Below are positions 8,580 through 16,174 of a stretch of DNA of 64,000 nucleotides, one piece after another. The notes beneath the pieces were generated by a model. The model did no database searches, was not told where the DNA came from, and saw only the letters and a list, made by a program, of their open reading frames with translations. The translations under genes were made by a program, and so were the position numbers. This DNA comes from Sporomusaceae bacterium UBA7701 (GTDB lineage Bacteria; Bacillota; Negativicutes; Sporomusales; UBA7701). Location of the stretch: positions 149,848 to 213,847 of the forward strand of contig DLGF01000020.1 in NCBI GenBank assembly GCA_002482545.1, given 5' to 3'. The stretch's first letter is position 1; each line of letters begins with the position of its first letter.

Positions 8580-9037
8580 GAATGCCGATGGAGAGAGCGG
8601 TCGTCAAACCCAGCATAGCGATTTACGTCAGTCCCCATTCCGGCCAAGAAGGCAAGCTGCGCGAGCTGCGGGCCGGGATGGAGGAAGAGGGGATTCCCCA
8701 TACGGTAGCGGCCGGCGAAGGCGATGCCGGCGCCCTGGCCTGCCAGGGCGCCGCAAGCTCGGCGCTGGGAGTGGGCGTCGGAGTCGGACCCGGGGCGGTA
8801 TGCGTCCACTTTCAGAAACTGCCGCCCGGAAAGCCGCTATTTATGCTGAAGGATCCAGCCCCGGCAGCCTTGCGGGTGCTTGGCGGCAACGCCGCGCGCC
8901 TGGTCAAGGGCACACCGTTCAGGGGTCCGGGCGACGAACCGGCGGCAGCGGCGGCAACGACGCCGGCTGCCGAACAGCTGGTTGCGGAAATTGTTCAGCA
9001 GGTGCTGCGAAAAATACAGGAAGGCCAGGGGAGGTGA
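8576..9037 (+). CDS. pduH: Diol dehydratase-reactivating factor, small subunit, with C-terminal targeting-like helix
   Basis: 153 residues. The first 120 match DdrB/PduH (PSIAIYVSPHSG, GVGVGVGPGAVCVHFQKLP, ALRVLGGNAARLVKGTPF), the small partner that swaps with the dehydratase beta subunit during reactivation. The start is GTG at 8576, overlapping the pduG stop by 4 nt. Well-studied homologues are nearer 125 residues. Here an Ala/Thr linker and a 20-residue amphipathic helix (EQLVAEIVQQVLRKIQEGQ) are added at the C-terminus. It resembles the N-terminal encapsulation peptides of PduD, PduL and PduP, so direct targeting of the reactivase is inferred. Confidence 0.92.
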   Translation: MRMPMERAVVKPSIAIYVSPHSGQEGKLRELRAGMEEEGIPHTVAAGEGDAGALACQGAASSALGVGVGVGPGAVCVHFQKLPPGKPLFMLKDPAPAALRVLGGNAARLVKGTPFRGPGDEPAAAAATTPAAEQLVAEIVQQVLRKIQEGQGR

Positions 9038-9041
9038 ACGC

Positions 9042-9581
9042 ATGGTCAAAAATGCACTGGGCCTGATCGAGACGGTCGGGCTGGTGGCGGCGGTGGAGGC
9101 GGCGGACGCCGCGGTGAAGGCGGCCAACATCCGACTGGTCGGCTATGAGCTGACCAGAGGCGGCGGGATGGTCACCGTCAAGCTCCTGGGGGATGTGGGC
9201 GCCATCAAGGCCGCCGTTGCCGCCGGCGCGCTGGCGGCAGGCAAGGTCGGCGAGGTCTGGGCCACCCACGTCATTCCGCGGCCTCATCAAGAACTGGTCG
9301 GCATGCTGGAAAGCGGGGAAACGGTGGGCAAAGGGCCGGCCGCCCCGCCACCCGCGCCGGAGCCGGCGGCCGGATTGACCGAACCGGCCGGGGCGGTCTT
9401 GCCGGAGGAAAACAGCCAAGAACCCGAAGCGCAGCCGGAGGAGGAAGAACCTCCCGCCGGGGCGGAAAGAAAGAGCGCGGAATTATGCAACCTGTGCGGC
9501 GACCCCGCTTGCCCCCGCAAAAAGGGGGACCCGAAAGTGACCTGCCTTCATTATGGAAAAAATGCCAGAGAGGATGAGTGA
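9042..9581 (+). CDS. pduK: Microcompartment shell protein PduK (BMC-H with cysteine-rich C-terminal domain)
   Basis: 179 residues from the ATG at 9042, which has GGGGAGGTGA upstream. Residues 1-90 are one BMC domain (ALGLIETVGLVAAVEAADAA to HVIPRPHQEL). A 60-residue Pro/Glu-rich linker follows. The tail has four cysteines (CNLCGDPACPRKKGDPKVTC followed by LHYGK), the CxxCx4Cx9-10C arrangement known from PduK and suspected to bind an Fe-S cluster or zinc. Enteric order is pduJ-pduK; here K comes first and its stop overlaps or abuts pduJ. Confidence 0.9.
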   Translation: MVKNALGLIETVGLVAAVEAADAAVKAANIRLVGYELTRGGGMVTVKLLGDVGAIKAAVAAGALAAGKVGEVWATHVIPRPHQELVGMLESGETVGKGPAAPPPAPEPAAGLTEPAGAVLPEENSQEPEAQPEEEEPPAGAERKSAELCNLCGDPACPRKKGDPKVTCLHYGKNAREDE

Positions 9582-9583
9582 AG

Positions 9584-9865
9584 ATGCGTGGAGAGGCTTT
9601 AGGAATGGTTGAAACCAAAGGACTGGTCGGAGCGATCGAAGCCGCCGACGCCATGGTGAAAGCGGCCAACGTCATACTGGTCGGGTACGAAAAAATCGGT
9701 TCCGGGCTGGTCACCGTCATGGTGCGGGGCGACGTCGGAGCCGTCAAAGCCGCGACGGACAGCGGTTCCGCGGCGGCGCAAAAAGTCGGCGAGCTGGTTT
9801 CCGTTCATGTCATTCCCCGTCCCCATACGGACCTGGAGAAAATCCTGCCCAAGTTCGAAGGTTAG
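9584..9865 (+). CDS. pduJ: Microcompartment shell protein PduJ/PduA type (BMC-H)
   Basis: 93 residues, a single BMC domain nearly identical to the copy at 2760: LGMVETKGLVGAIEAADAMV, GYEKIGSGLVTVMVRGDVGAVKAATDSG and HVIPRPHTDLEKILPK. ATG at 9584 sits about 10 nt behind AGAGAGG; a GTG at 9578, overlapping the pduK stop, is the alternative. PduJ and PduA are interchangeable in fold, and two copies in one operon is normal for pdu loci. Confidence 0.92.
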   Translation: MRGEALGMVETKGLVGAIEAADAMVKAANVILVGYEKIGSGLVTVMVRGDVGAVKAATDSGSAAAQKVGELVSVHVIPRPHTDLEKILPKFEG

Positions 9866-9895
9866 GCGGCTTGGGAAAACTGGGGGGCGAAGACG

Positions 9896-10564
9896 ATGGA
9901 CCGGACTTTGGTCGAACAAATGGTGGCCCGCGTGCTGAAAGAACTGGCGGCTCCCCGGGAACGCCCGGCTGACCCGGAAGCGGGGGAGAAGGCGATACCG
10001 GTCGGGGTATCCAGCCGCCATATCCATCTTTCCCGTGAGCATCTGGAATTGCTGTTCGGCGAAGGCTTTGAGCTGACCCGGGCCAGGGAGCTGACCCAGG
10101 TAGGCGAGTTCGCCGCCGCCGAGACGGCAACGCTGGTGGGCCCCAAGGGAGTGCTCCGGGGCGTGCGCATTTTGGGGCCTGTCCGCAGCTTCACTCAGGC
10201 GGAAATATCCCGGACCGACGGCTTTCAGCTGGGGATTGCGCCGCCGCTTAGGGATTCCGGCCGGATCGAGGCTTCGGCGGGAGTCGCGGTGGTCGGTCCC
10301 CGCGGGGCCGTCACCCTGGCGGAAGGGGTTATCTGCGCGGCCCGTCACCTCCATATGAGCGAAGCCGACGCCGCCGCTTACGGCGTCCGGGACGGCGAGC
10401 GGGTGGCTGTGCGGGCGCCGGGGCCGCGGGCCGTCACTTTTGAAAATGTGCTGGTGAGGGTAAGCCCTGATTTTAGGCTGGAATTCCATATCGACACCGA
10501 CGAGGCGAACGCCGCCGGGCTGAACAGCGGCGACCTGGTCAGCCTCAAACGCGGCGGGGGGTGA
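9896..10564 (+). CDS. pduL: Phosphate propanoyltransferase PduL
   Basis: 222 residues. PduL converts propionyl-CoA and phosphate to propionyl phosphate, recycling CoA inside the compartment. An N-terminal helix (TLVEQMVARVLKELA) is the known type of PduL encapsulation peptide. The zinc/active-site histidine clusters of the family are present: VSSRHIHLS near residue 40, CAARHLHMS near residue 146, and EFHIDTDEANAAG near the C-terminus. It is unrelated to the Pta enzyme. ATG at 9896 has a weak upstream GGGGGG stretch. Confidence 0.95.
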   Translation: MDRTLVEQMVARVLKELAAPRERPADPEAGEKAIPVGVSSRHIHLSREHLELLFGEGFELTRARELTQVGEFAAAETATLVGPKGVLRGVRILGPVRSFTQAEISRTDGFQLGIAPPLRDSGRIEASAGVAVVGPRGAVTLAEGVICAARHLHMSEADAAAYGVRDGERVAVRAPGPRAVTFENVLVRVSPDFRLEFHIDTDEANAAGLNSGDLVSLKRGGG

Positions 10565-10568
10565 GGCC

Positions 10569-11375
10569 TTGCAAGAGGAAAAACTGGTGGAACTCGTCAC
10601 CCGGGAAGTGCTGCGCCGTCTGGCGGAAGGTCCGGCAGAGGCGCCGGAAAAGGCGCCCGGACGGCCGAAAAATATCCTGGCCCTGTTCACCGGCGGGACC
10701 ATCGGCCTGGAACAGGGCCTGACGGCGCTCGCCGGGCTAAAACCCCTGGCCGCCGTTTCCGTGGTGCTGTCCGAGGCCGCCGAACAGGTCGTGGGCAAAG
10801 ACCGGATTTACGGGCGACTGGGCGGCGAAACGCCGGTGGTGACGGCCTGCTGCCCCTATCCCGGCAAAATCCTGCGGGCGGCGGATGTGGTCGTCATCCC
10901 GGTGCTTACCCAGAATACGGCGGCGAAGCTGGCCCATACCCTTTCCGACACCATGGTGACAACCCTGGTGCTCCAGGCGCTGATGCTGGGAAAACCGGTC
11001 ATTGTCGCCGCAAATGCCGCCGACCCCCGCGACAGCTGGCGGGCGAGCGCCGGGATGGGCCGCTCGCCGGCCGGGCTCGTCAGGGCCTTGCAGGATAATC
11101 TGAAAAAGCTGGAAGGCCTGGGGGCCGTTCTGGTCGATGCCGGGTCCCTGGCGGCGGAATGCCGGAAATACCTGGCGGCTAAAGAACAGGAAGCGCCGGT
11201 CGGGAGGCCGGGAACCGGCAGGAGGCTGATCGACGCCGGCGCGGTCAGGGAGGCGGCGCTGGCCGGCTCCGGTAAACGCCTGAAGGTGCCTGCCGGAGCC
11301 CTGGTGACTCCCCTGGCCCGGGATATGGCCGGCGAACTGGGCGTCGAACTCGTCCGGGAGGAGCGCCGATCGTAA
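10569..11375 (+). CDS. Microcompartment-associated flavoprotein-family protein
   Basis: 268 residues starting at TTG 10569 behind GGGGGGTGAGG. Three parts are visible: an amphipathic N-terminal helix (EEKLVELVTREVLRRLAE) like the cargo signals of its neighbours; a flavoprotein-type Rossmann domain (NILALFTGGTIGLEQGL, DVVVIPVLTQNTAAKLAHTLSDTMVTTLVLQAL with an Asn-Thr-Ala-Lys segment like phosphopantothenoylcysteine decarboxylases, GKPVIVAANA); and a C-terminal VPAGALVTPLARDMAGELGVEL motif common in microcompartment-linked proteins. It occupies the position of pduM but does not obviously match it. Cargo location is inferred; the reaction is unknown. Confidence 0.75.
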   Translation: MQEEKLVELVTREVLRRLAEGPAEAPEKAPGRPKNILALFTGGTIGLEQGLTALAGLKPLAAVSVVLSEAAEQVVGKDRIYGRLGGETPVVTACCPYPGKILRAADVVVIPVLTQNTAAKLAHTLSDTMVTTLVLQALMLGKPVIVAANAADPRDSWRASAGMGRSPAGLVRALQDNLKKLEGLGAVLVDAGSLAAECRKYLAAKEQEAPVGRPGTGRRLIDAGAVREAALAGSGKRLKVPAGALVTPLARDMAGELGVELVREERRS

Positions 11376-11391
11376 TAAAAGATGGGAGGCG

Positions 11392-11685
11392 ATGGCTGTG
11401 TGGGTAGGAAAAATTATCGGTACGCTGGTGGCGACCCCCAAGGATGACAGCCTGACCGGCAGCAAGCTGCTCATTGTCCAGCCCCTGACATTCGGCGGCG
11501 GGAAGCGGGGCTACCCGGTCGTCGCGGTCGACGCCATCGGCGCAGGCACCGGGGAGACGGTGCTGGTCGTCGAGGGCAGCAGCGCCCGCCATGTGCATGG
11601 CAAGCCCAACTCGGCGGTCGACGCGGCCATCGTGGGGATCATCGACAGCATTGAACTGGCTAAAGACGCCACGGCTGAGGAGTAG
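11392..11685 (+). CDS. pduN: Microcompartment vertex protein PduN (BMC-P pentamer)
   Basis: 97 residues matching the EutN/CcmL/PduN family: GKIIGTLVATPKDDSLTGSKLLIVQPL at the N-terminus, VAVDAIGAGTGETVLVVEGSSAR in the middle and VDAAIVGIIDSIEL at the end. These proteins form pentamers that cap the icosahedral vertices, and without them compartments do not close. ATG at 11392 has GGGAGG nearby. Confidence 0.94.
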   Translation: MAVWVGKIIGTLVATPKDDSLTGSKLLIVQPLTFGGGKRGYPVVAVDAIGAGTGETVLVVEGSSARHVHGKPNSAVDAAIVGIIDSIELAKDATAEE

Positions 11686-11691
11686 AGAGCC

Positions 11692-12672
11692 ATGAAAGTG
11701 TACACCAAGACGGGGGATTCCGGGGAAACCGGCCTGCTGAGCGGGCAGAGGGTCGCCAAGGACGATACCCGCGTTGAGGCCTATGGGACCGTGGACGAGG
11801 CCGGCGCCGCCATGGGGCTGGCCCGGGCGCTCCTGACCGACGAGCGCTGGGAAAGGATGCTGGCGGGCATTCAGGAGGAACTCATCCTTCTGAATGCCGA
11901 CCTGGCGACAGCCGGCGATCCGCCGGCCGGCGGCCGGCGGATCACGGACCGGCATGTGGCGGCCCTGGAGGCGGCCATCGACCAGTTGGAGCAGGTGCGC
12001 ATTCCCCAGCGGCGATTTGTTCTTCCGGGGGACTGCCCGGCCGGCGCGGCTCTCGACCTGGCGCGCGCCACCGTGCGGCGGGCCGAGCGGTGCGCCGTGC
12101 GGCTGAAAGGGAGAGAGCCGGTACCCGAGCCGCTGCTCGTCTACCTCAACCGCCTGTCGGATTTATTGTTCGTACTGGCCCGCTGCGTCGAGCAGCAGGC
12201 GCTGGTCGCCGAAATTACCAAACGCGTCCTGGCCGCGCTGGACGGCGGTGCGGCCGAAGGTTCCGCCTGCCGGGACGGCCTGCTGGCCCGGGCCAAAAGG
12301 GCCGTTGCGGCGGCGGAAGAGAAAGCGGCGGCTGTCGGCGTGCCGATGGTCGTCGCGGTGGTCGACGCCGGAGGCCATCCGGTCGTCCTGCATGCCATGG
12401 ACGGAGCGCTGCCCGCCAGCAGTTCGCTGGCGGCCGACAAGGCCTATACCGCCGCGGCGCTGAGAATGACGACCGAGAAGCTGGCCGCCCTGGTGCAGCC
12501 GGGTGGGCCGCTCTACGGGCTCAACACCGCCGCCGGCGGGCGGATCGTCGCTTTCGGCGGCGGGCTGCCCATCGAGGAAGCGGGGCGCGTGGTCGGCGCC
12601 ATCGGGGTGAGCGGCGGTTCGGTCCGGCAGGATATCGAGGTGGCGGCGGCCGGTCTGGCGGCCTGGCGCTGA
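11692..12672 (+). CDS. pduO: PduO-type ATP:cob(I)alamin adenosyltransferase with HbpS/GlcG-like domain
   Basis: 326 residues. Residues 1-180 are the PduO adenosyltransferase domain: KVYTKTGDSGETGLLSGQRV (ATP loop), RVEAYGTVDEAGAAMG and the VYLNRLSDLLFVLAR helix with the conserved RxSDxxF pattern. It remakes adenosylcobalamin for the dehydratase. Residues 190-326 are the DUF336/HbpS-like domain (VGVPMVVAVVDAGGHPVVLHAMDGA, GGRIVAFGGGLPI), known to bind haem in Salmonella PduO. No targeting helix is visible. ATG at 11692, only 6 nt after pduN. Confidence 0.94.
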   Translation: MKVYTKTGDSGETGLLSGQRVAKDDTRVEAYGTVDEAGAAMGLARALLTDERWERMLAGIQEELILLNADLATAGDPPAGGRRITDRHVAALEAAIDQLEQVRIPQRRFVLPGDCPAGAALDLARATVRRAERCAVRLKGREPVPEPLLVYLNRLSDLLFVLARCVEQQALVAEITKRVLAALDGGAAEGSACRDGLLARAKRAVAAAEEKAAAVGVPMVVAVVDAGGHPVVLHAMDGALPASSSLAADKAYTAAALRMTTEKLAALVQPGGPLYGLNTAAGGRIVAFGGGLPIEEAGRVVGAIGVSGGSVRQDIEVAAAGLAAWR

Positions 12673-12697
12673 GCAGTAGCCGGAAGGAGGAGGAAGC

Positions 12698-14131
12698 ATG
12701 CTCGCAGATCCACAGTTCATTTCGAAAATTACGGCTCAAGTTCTGGCGAAGCTGCAGGAGACTGAGCAGGGGAAGGAAAACACGGGAATTTTCGCCACGA
12801 TGGACGACGCCGTCGCGGCGGCGCGTCACGCCTACCGCGAACTCAAGACGTTGTCGCTGGAGAAACGAGAAGGCCTTATCGCGGCTATGCGGGAGGCGGC
12901 CTGCGCCAACGCGGCCCTGCTCGCCGAAATGGCGGTTCAGGAGACCGGGATGGGGCGGGTGATTGATAAAATCGTCAAAAATAAACTGGCGGCGCGCAAA
13001 ACTCCGGGGACGGAAGACCTGCGGACCGGCGCCTGGACCGGCGACAGGGGCCTGACCATCGTCGAACAGGGCCCCTTCGGAGTGATCGGCGCCATCACTC
13101 CTACGACCAACCCTTCGGAGACGCTCATCAACAACGGCATCGGGATGATCGCCGCCGGCAATGCGGTGGTCTTCAGCCCGCACCCTACCGCCCGGCTGAC
13201 GTCCCGGCGAACGGTGGAAATCCTGAACGCGGCGATCGTCAGGGCCGGAGGGCCCGCCAACCTGCTGACGGCGGTCGCCGAGCCCTCCATCGAGGCCGCC
13301 GAACGGATGATGAAGCATCCGGACGTCAACATGCTGGTGGCCACCGGCGGCCCGGGAGTGGTCAGGGCCGTGCTGTCCTCCGGGAAGAAGGCCATCGGGG
13401 CGGGAGCGGGAAATCCCCCCGCCGTGGTGGATGAGACGGCGGACATCGCCAAAGCCGCCCGGGATATCGTCGACGGCTGTTCCTTTGACAACAACCTGCC
13501 GTGCATCGCCGAAAAGGAAGTCATCGCCGTCGGCAGCATCGCCGACGAGCTGACGGCGTATATGGGCAAATACGGCGCTTACCCGATCAGGGGCCGGCAG
13601 GTGGAGGACCTGATGAAGGTGGTGCTGACGGAAAAAGAGGAGCGGATGGCGCCCGGCTGCACCGCAAAACCCCGGAAGCTTTACGGCGTCAACAAGAATT
13701 TCATCGGCAAGGATGCCGGCTATATTCTGCGCCAGATCGGACTCAGCGTCCCGGACGGCGTAAAGGTCGTTTTGTGCGAGACCGAGGCCGACCATCCCTT
13801 CGTGCTGGAGGAACTGATGATGCCGGTGCTGCCGCTGGTGCAGGTGAAGGACATTGACGCCGCCGTCGAACTGGCGGTGAAAGTCGAGCACGGCAACCGG
13901 CACACCGCCATCATGCACTCCAAGAACGTCGATCATCTGACCCGGTTGGCCAGAGCGATCGAGACCACCATCTTTGTTAAGAACGGGCCGTCCTATGCCG
14001 GCATCGGCGTAGGCGGGGAAGGCTTCACCACCTTTACCATCGCCGGGCCGACCGGTGAAGGGCTGACTTCCGCCAGATCCTTCACCAGGCAGCGCCGCTG
14101 CGTGCTGGTGGACGCCTTCTCCATCGTATGA
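12698..14131 (+). CDS. pduP: CoA-acylating propionaldehyde dehydrogenase PduP
   Basis: 477 residues. It oxidises propionaldehyde to propionyl-CoA with NAD. The N-terminal 18 residues (DPQFISKITAQVLAKLQE) are the encapsulation peptide. The ALDH fold follows, with GAITPTTNPSETLINNGIGMIAAGNAVVFSPHP (cofactor region), the glycine-rich VATGGPGVV, and the catalytic cysteine at about residue 269 in FDNNLPCIAEKE. The expected glutamate of non-acylating ALDHs is not apparent, as usual for CoA-acylating enzymes. GGAAGGAGGAGG precedes the ATG. Confidence 0.95.
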   Translation: MLADPQFISKITAQVLAKLQETEQGKENTGIFATMDDAVAAARHAYRELKTLSLEKREGLIAAMREAACANAALLAEMAVQETGMGRVIDKIVKNKLAARKTPGTEDLRTGAWTGDRGLTIVEQGPFGVIGAITPTTNPSETLINNGIGMIAAGNAVVFSPHPTARLTSRRTVEILNAAIVRAGGPANLLTAVAEPSIEAAERMMKHPDVNMLVATGGPGVVRAVLSSGKKAIGAGAGNPPAVVDETADIAKAARDIVDGCSFDNNLPCIAEKEVIAVGSIADELTAYMGKYGAYPIRGRQVEDLMKVVLTEKEERMAPGCTAKPRKLYGVNKNFIGKDAGYILRQIGLSVPDGVKVVLCETEADHPFVLEELMMPVLPLVQVKDIDAAVELAVKVEHGNRHTAIMHSKNVDHLTRLARAIETTIFVKNGPSYAGIGVGGEGFTTFTIAGPTGEGLTSARSFTRQRRCVLVDAFSIV

Positions 14132-14162
14132 CGGGCCTGCTGCCGGGGAGGAGAAGGACGCT

Positions 14163-15515
14163 ATGCAGGAGGAAATAATCGCCGCGGTCCGGGAAGCCGG
14201 AGTGGTGGGAGCCGGCGGCGCGGGCTTTCCCACCCATGTCAAGATAAATGCAAAGGTCGATGTGGTGATCGCCAACGGCGCGGAGTGCGAGCCCCTGCTC
14301 AGGGCGCACCAGCACCTTATGGCGGCCGAAAGCGACAACCTCATCGCCGGCCTGGCGGCCGTGATGCTCGCCACCGGGGCCCGGCGCGGCATCATCGGGC
14401 TCAAGCGCAAATACGCCGAGGCGGCCGCCTCGCTGGAAGCTGCCATCGACCGGCTGGGCGACCGGCGGATTGAACTTTTCTTTCTCCCGGATATGTACCC
14501 GGCGGGAGATGAACAGGTGCTGGTCCACGAAGTCACCGGCCGCATCGTTCCCGAGGGAGGCATTCCTCTGCAGGTCGGCGTGGTGGCGGCCAATGTCGAG
14601 ACGCTGGTCAACGTGGCCCAGGCGCTGCGGGGAACGGCGGTCGTCGACAAGTATCTCACCGTGACCGGGGCGGTGGCCCGGCCGCTGACCGTTAAAATCC
14701 CGGTCGGAACCGCCGTGCGGGACGTCATCGCCCTGGCCGGCGGCGCAACGGCCGGAGAATACGCCGTGATCGACGGCGGGCCGATGATGGGCAGGCTCGC
14801 CGCTCCGGACGACGCAGTCACCAAAACCACCGGCGGCATTATCGTGCTGCCGCTGCGGCACCCGCTCATCGTGCAGAAGAAGACGCCCTGGACGGCGATC
14901 GCCAACCGGGCCAGGGCCGCCTGCTGCAACTGCCGGGCCTGTACCGACTGCTGCCCGCGGCATCTTCTGGGCCACGGCCTGGAACCGCACCGCATAATGC
15001 AGGCCGTGGGCAGCGGCCTTCAGGACCCGTCCGCCCTGACCCGGGCGCTGCTTTGCTCGGAATGCGGAGCCTGCGATACCTTCGGCTGCACCATGGGGCT
15101 GTCGCCCCGGCGGGTAAATGCCGAACTCAAACGGCAACTGGCCCAGGCCAAAGTGAAAAACCCGCACCATTTCCAGCCCGAGCGCCCGCGGCCCGAGCGG
15201 GAGTACCGCCGCATTCCCACCAAACGCCTTGTCGCCCGACTGGGGCTTGACCGCTATGATGTCCTGGCGCCGCTCACGGCCGTGGACTTTTCTCCCGGCG
15301 AAGTCAGGCTGCCGCTGGTCCAGCACATCGGGCCGCCTTCAACGCCGGTGGTCCGGGTGGGGGACAGCGTCCGGCGGGGCGACAAGGTCGCGGTCATTCC
15401 CGACGGGGCGGCCCTGGGGGCGAACCTGCACGCCAGCATTTCGGGCCGGGTCGTGGCGGTGGATGACAGCATCGGCATAAGGGCGGAAAATGCTACAGGG
15501 GGTGGTGCCCAATGA
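14163..15515 (+). CDS. pduS: Cobalamin reductase PduS (RnfC-like flavo-iron-sulfur protein)
   Basis: 450 residues. The N-terminus has an RnfC/NuoF-like nucleotide/FMN-binding region (VVGAGGAGFPTHVKIN, VIANGAECEPLL), followed by an SLBB-like region. Two ferredoxin-type motifs are present, CCNCRACTDCCP near residue 257 and CSECGACDTFGC near residue 297. The C-terminal part has a lipoyl-like RVGDSVRRGDKVAVIPDG segment. PduS reduces cob(II)alamin to cob(I)alamin for PduO and may also pass electrons to PduT. The gene overlaps pduT by 4 nt. Confidence 0.94.
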   Translation: MQEEIIAAVREAGVVGAGGAGFPTHVKINAKVDVVIANGAECEPLLRAHQHLMAAESDNLIAGLAAVMLATGARRGIIGLKRKYAEAAASLEAAIDRLGDRRIELFFLPDMYPAGDEQVLVHEVTGRIVPEGGIPLQVGVVAANVETLVNVAQALRGTAVVDKYLTVTGAVARPLTVKIPVGTAVRDVIALAGGATAGEYAVIDGGPMMGRLAAPDDAVTKTTGGIIVLPLRHPLIVQKKTPWTAIANRARAACCNCRACTDCCPRHLLGHGLEPHRIMQAVGSGLQDPSALTRALLCSECGACDTFGCTMGLSPRRVNAELKRQLAQAKVKNPHHFQPERPRPEREYRRIPTKRLVARLGLDRYDVLAPLTAVDFSPGEVRLPLVQHIGPPSTPVVRVGDSVRRGDKVAVIPDGAALGANLHASISGRVVAVDDSIGIRAENATGGGAQ

Positions 15516-16060
15516 AAGCGGCGATCGGCTTGCTGGAAATCAAAACGGTCACCAGAGGAATCGAGGCCGCCGACCAGATGCTGAAGTCGGCCAATGTGGA
15601 GCTGGTCATGGCCCAGCCCCTCTGTCCGGGAAAATACGTAATCATGGTGACGGGAGACGTGGGAGCGGTGCAAAGCGCCGTCCGGACCGGCAAAACGGTC
15701 GGCGCGGACAGCGTCGTGGACGAATTCGTCCTGCCCAATGTCCACCCCGGCGTTTATCCGGCCCTGGCCGGCTGCACCGATGTCAAGGAGCTGAAAGCGC
15801 TTGGTGTCATCGAGAGTTTTTCGGTGGCTTCGGCAATCACCGCGGCGGATGCGGCGGCCAAGGCGGCCCCCGTCGAGCTCGTCGAGATCCGGCTGGCCCG
15901 GGGCATGGGCGGCAAAGCCGTGGTTCTCCTGACCGGGGATGTGGGAGCGGTGACGGCGGCGGTGCGGACCGGCAGCGCGATGATCGAAGACAGCGGCTTT
16001 CTCGTCGACCGTCTGGTCATCGCCGCTCCGCACAAGGCGCTTCACGAAGCGCTGTTCTAA
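15512..16060 (+). CDS. pduT: Microcompartment shell protein PduT (Fe-S BMC-T)
   Basis: 182 residues with two BMC domains (AIGLLEIKTVTRGIEAADQM, and VIESFSVASAITAADAAAKAAPVEL in the second half). Cys38 in QPLCPGKY is at the position whose three copies hold a [4Fe-4S] cluster in the pore of PduT trimers. The shell-embedded cluster is thought to move electrons for PduS. Last gene of the operon, starting within the end of pduS and followed by two hairpin terminators. Confidence 0.94.
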   Translation: MKAAIGLLEIKTVTRGIEAADQMLKSANVELVMAQPLCPGKYVIMVTGDVGAVQSAVRTGKTVGADSVVDEFVLPNVHPGVYPALAGCTDVKELKALGVIESFSVASAITAADAAAKAAPVELVEIRLARGMGGKAVVLLTGDVGAVTAAVRTGSAMIEDSGFLVDRLVIAAPHKALHEALF

Positions 16061-16078
16061 AGCGGCCCCATGGATTGC

Positions 16079-16116
16079 AAAACCCCTCCAAGCAAGGCTT
16101 GGAGGGGTTTTATTAT
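16079..16116 (+). terminator. Rho-independent terminator after pduT
   Basis: A perfect 15-bp stem: 16079-16093 pairs with 16097-16111 (core ACCCCTCCAAGC / GCTTGGAGGGGT) around an AAG loop, with T residues on the right and A residues on the left. It can act in both directions and also faces the end of the convergent permease gene. Confidence 0.9.
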
Positions 16117-16135
16117 GAAGCGGGGCTCCTAATAG

Positions 16136-16174
16136 GCAACCCGGTTTCCTGGAAGCCGGGTTGCTTTATTTTTA
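16136..16174 (+). terminator. Second terminator hairpin of the pdu operon
   Basis: GCAACCCGG (16136-16144) pairs with CCGGGTTGC (16156-16164), followed by TTTATTTTTA. It backs up the hairpin 50 bp earlier and overlaps the 3' end of the convergent permease gene. Confidence 0.8.
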
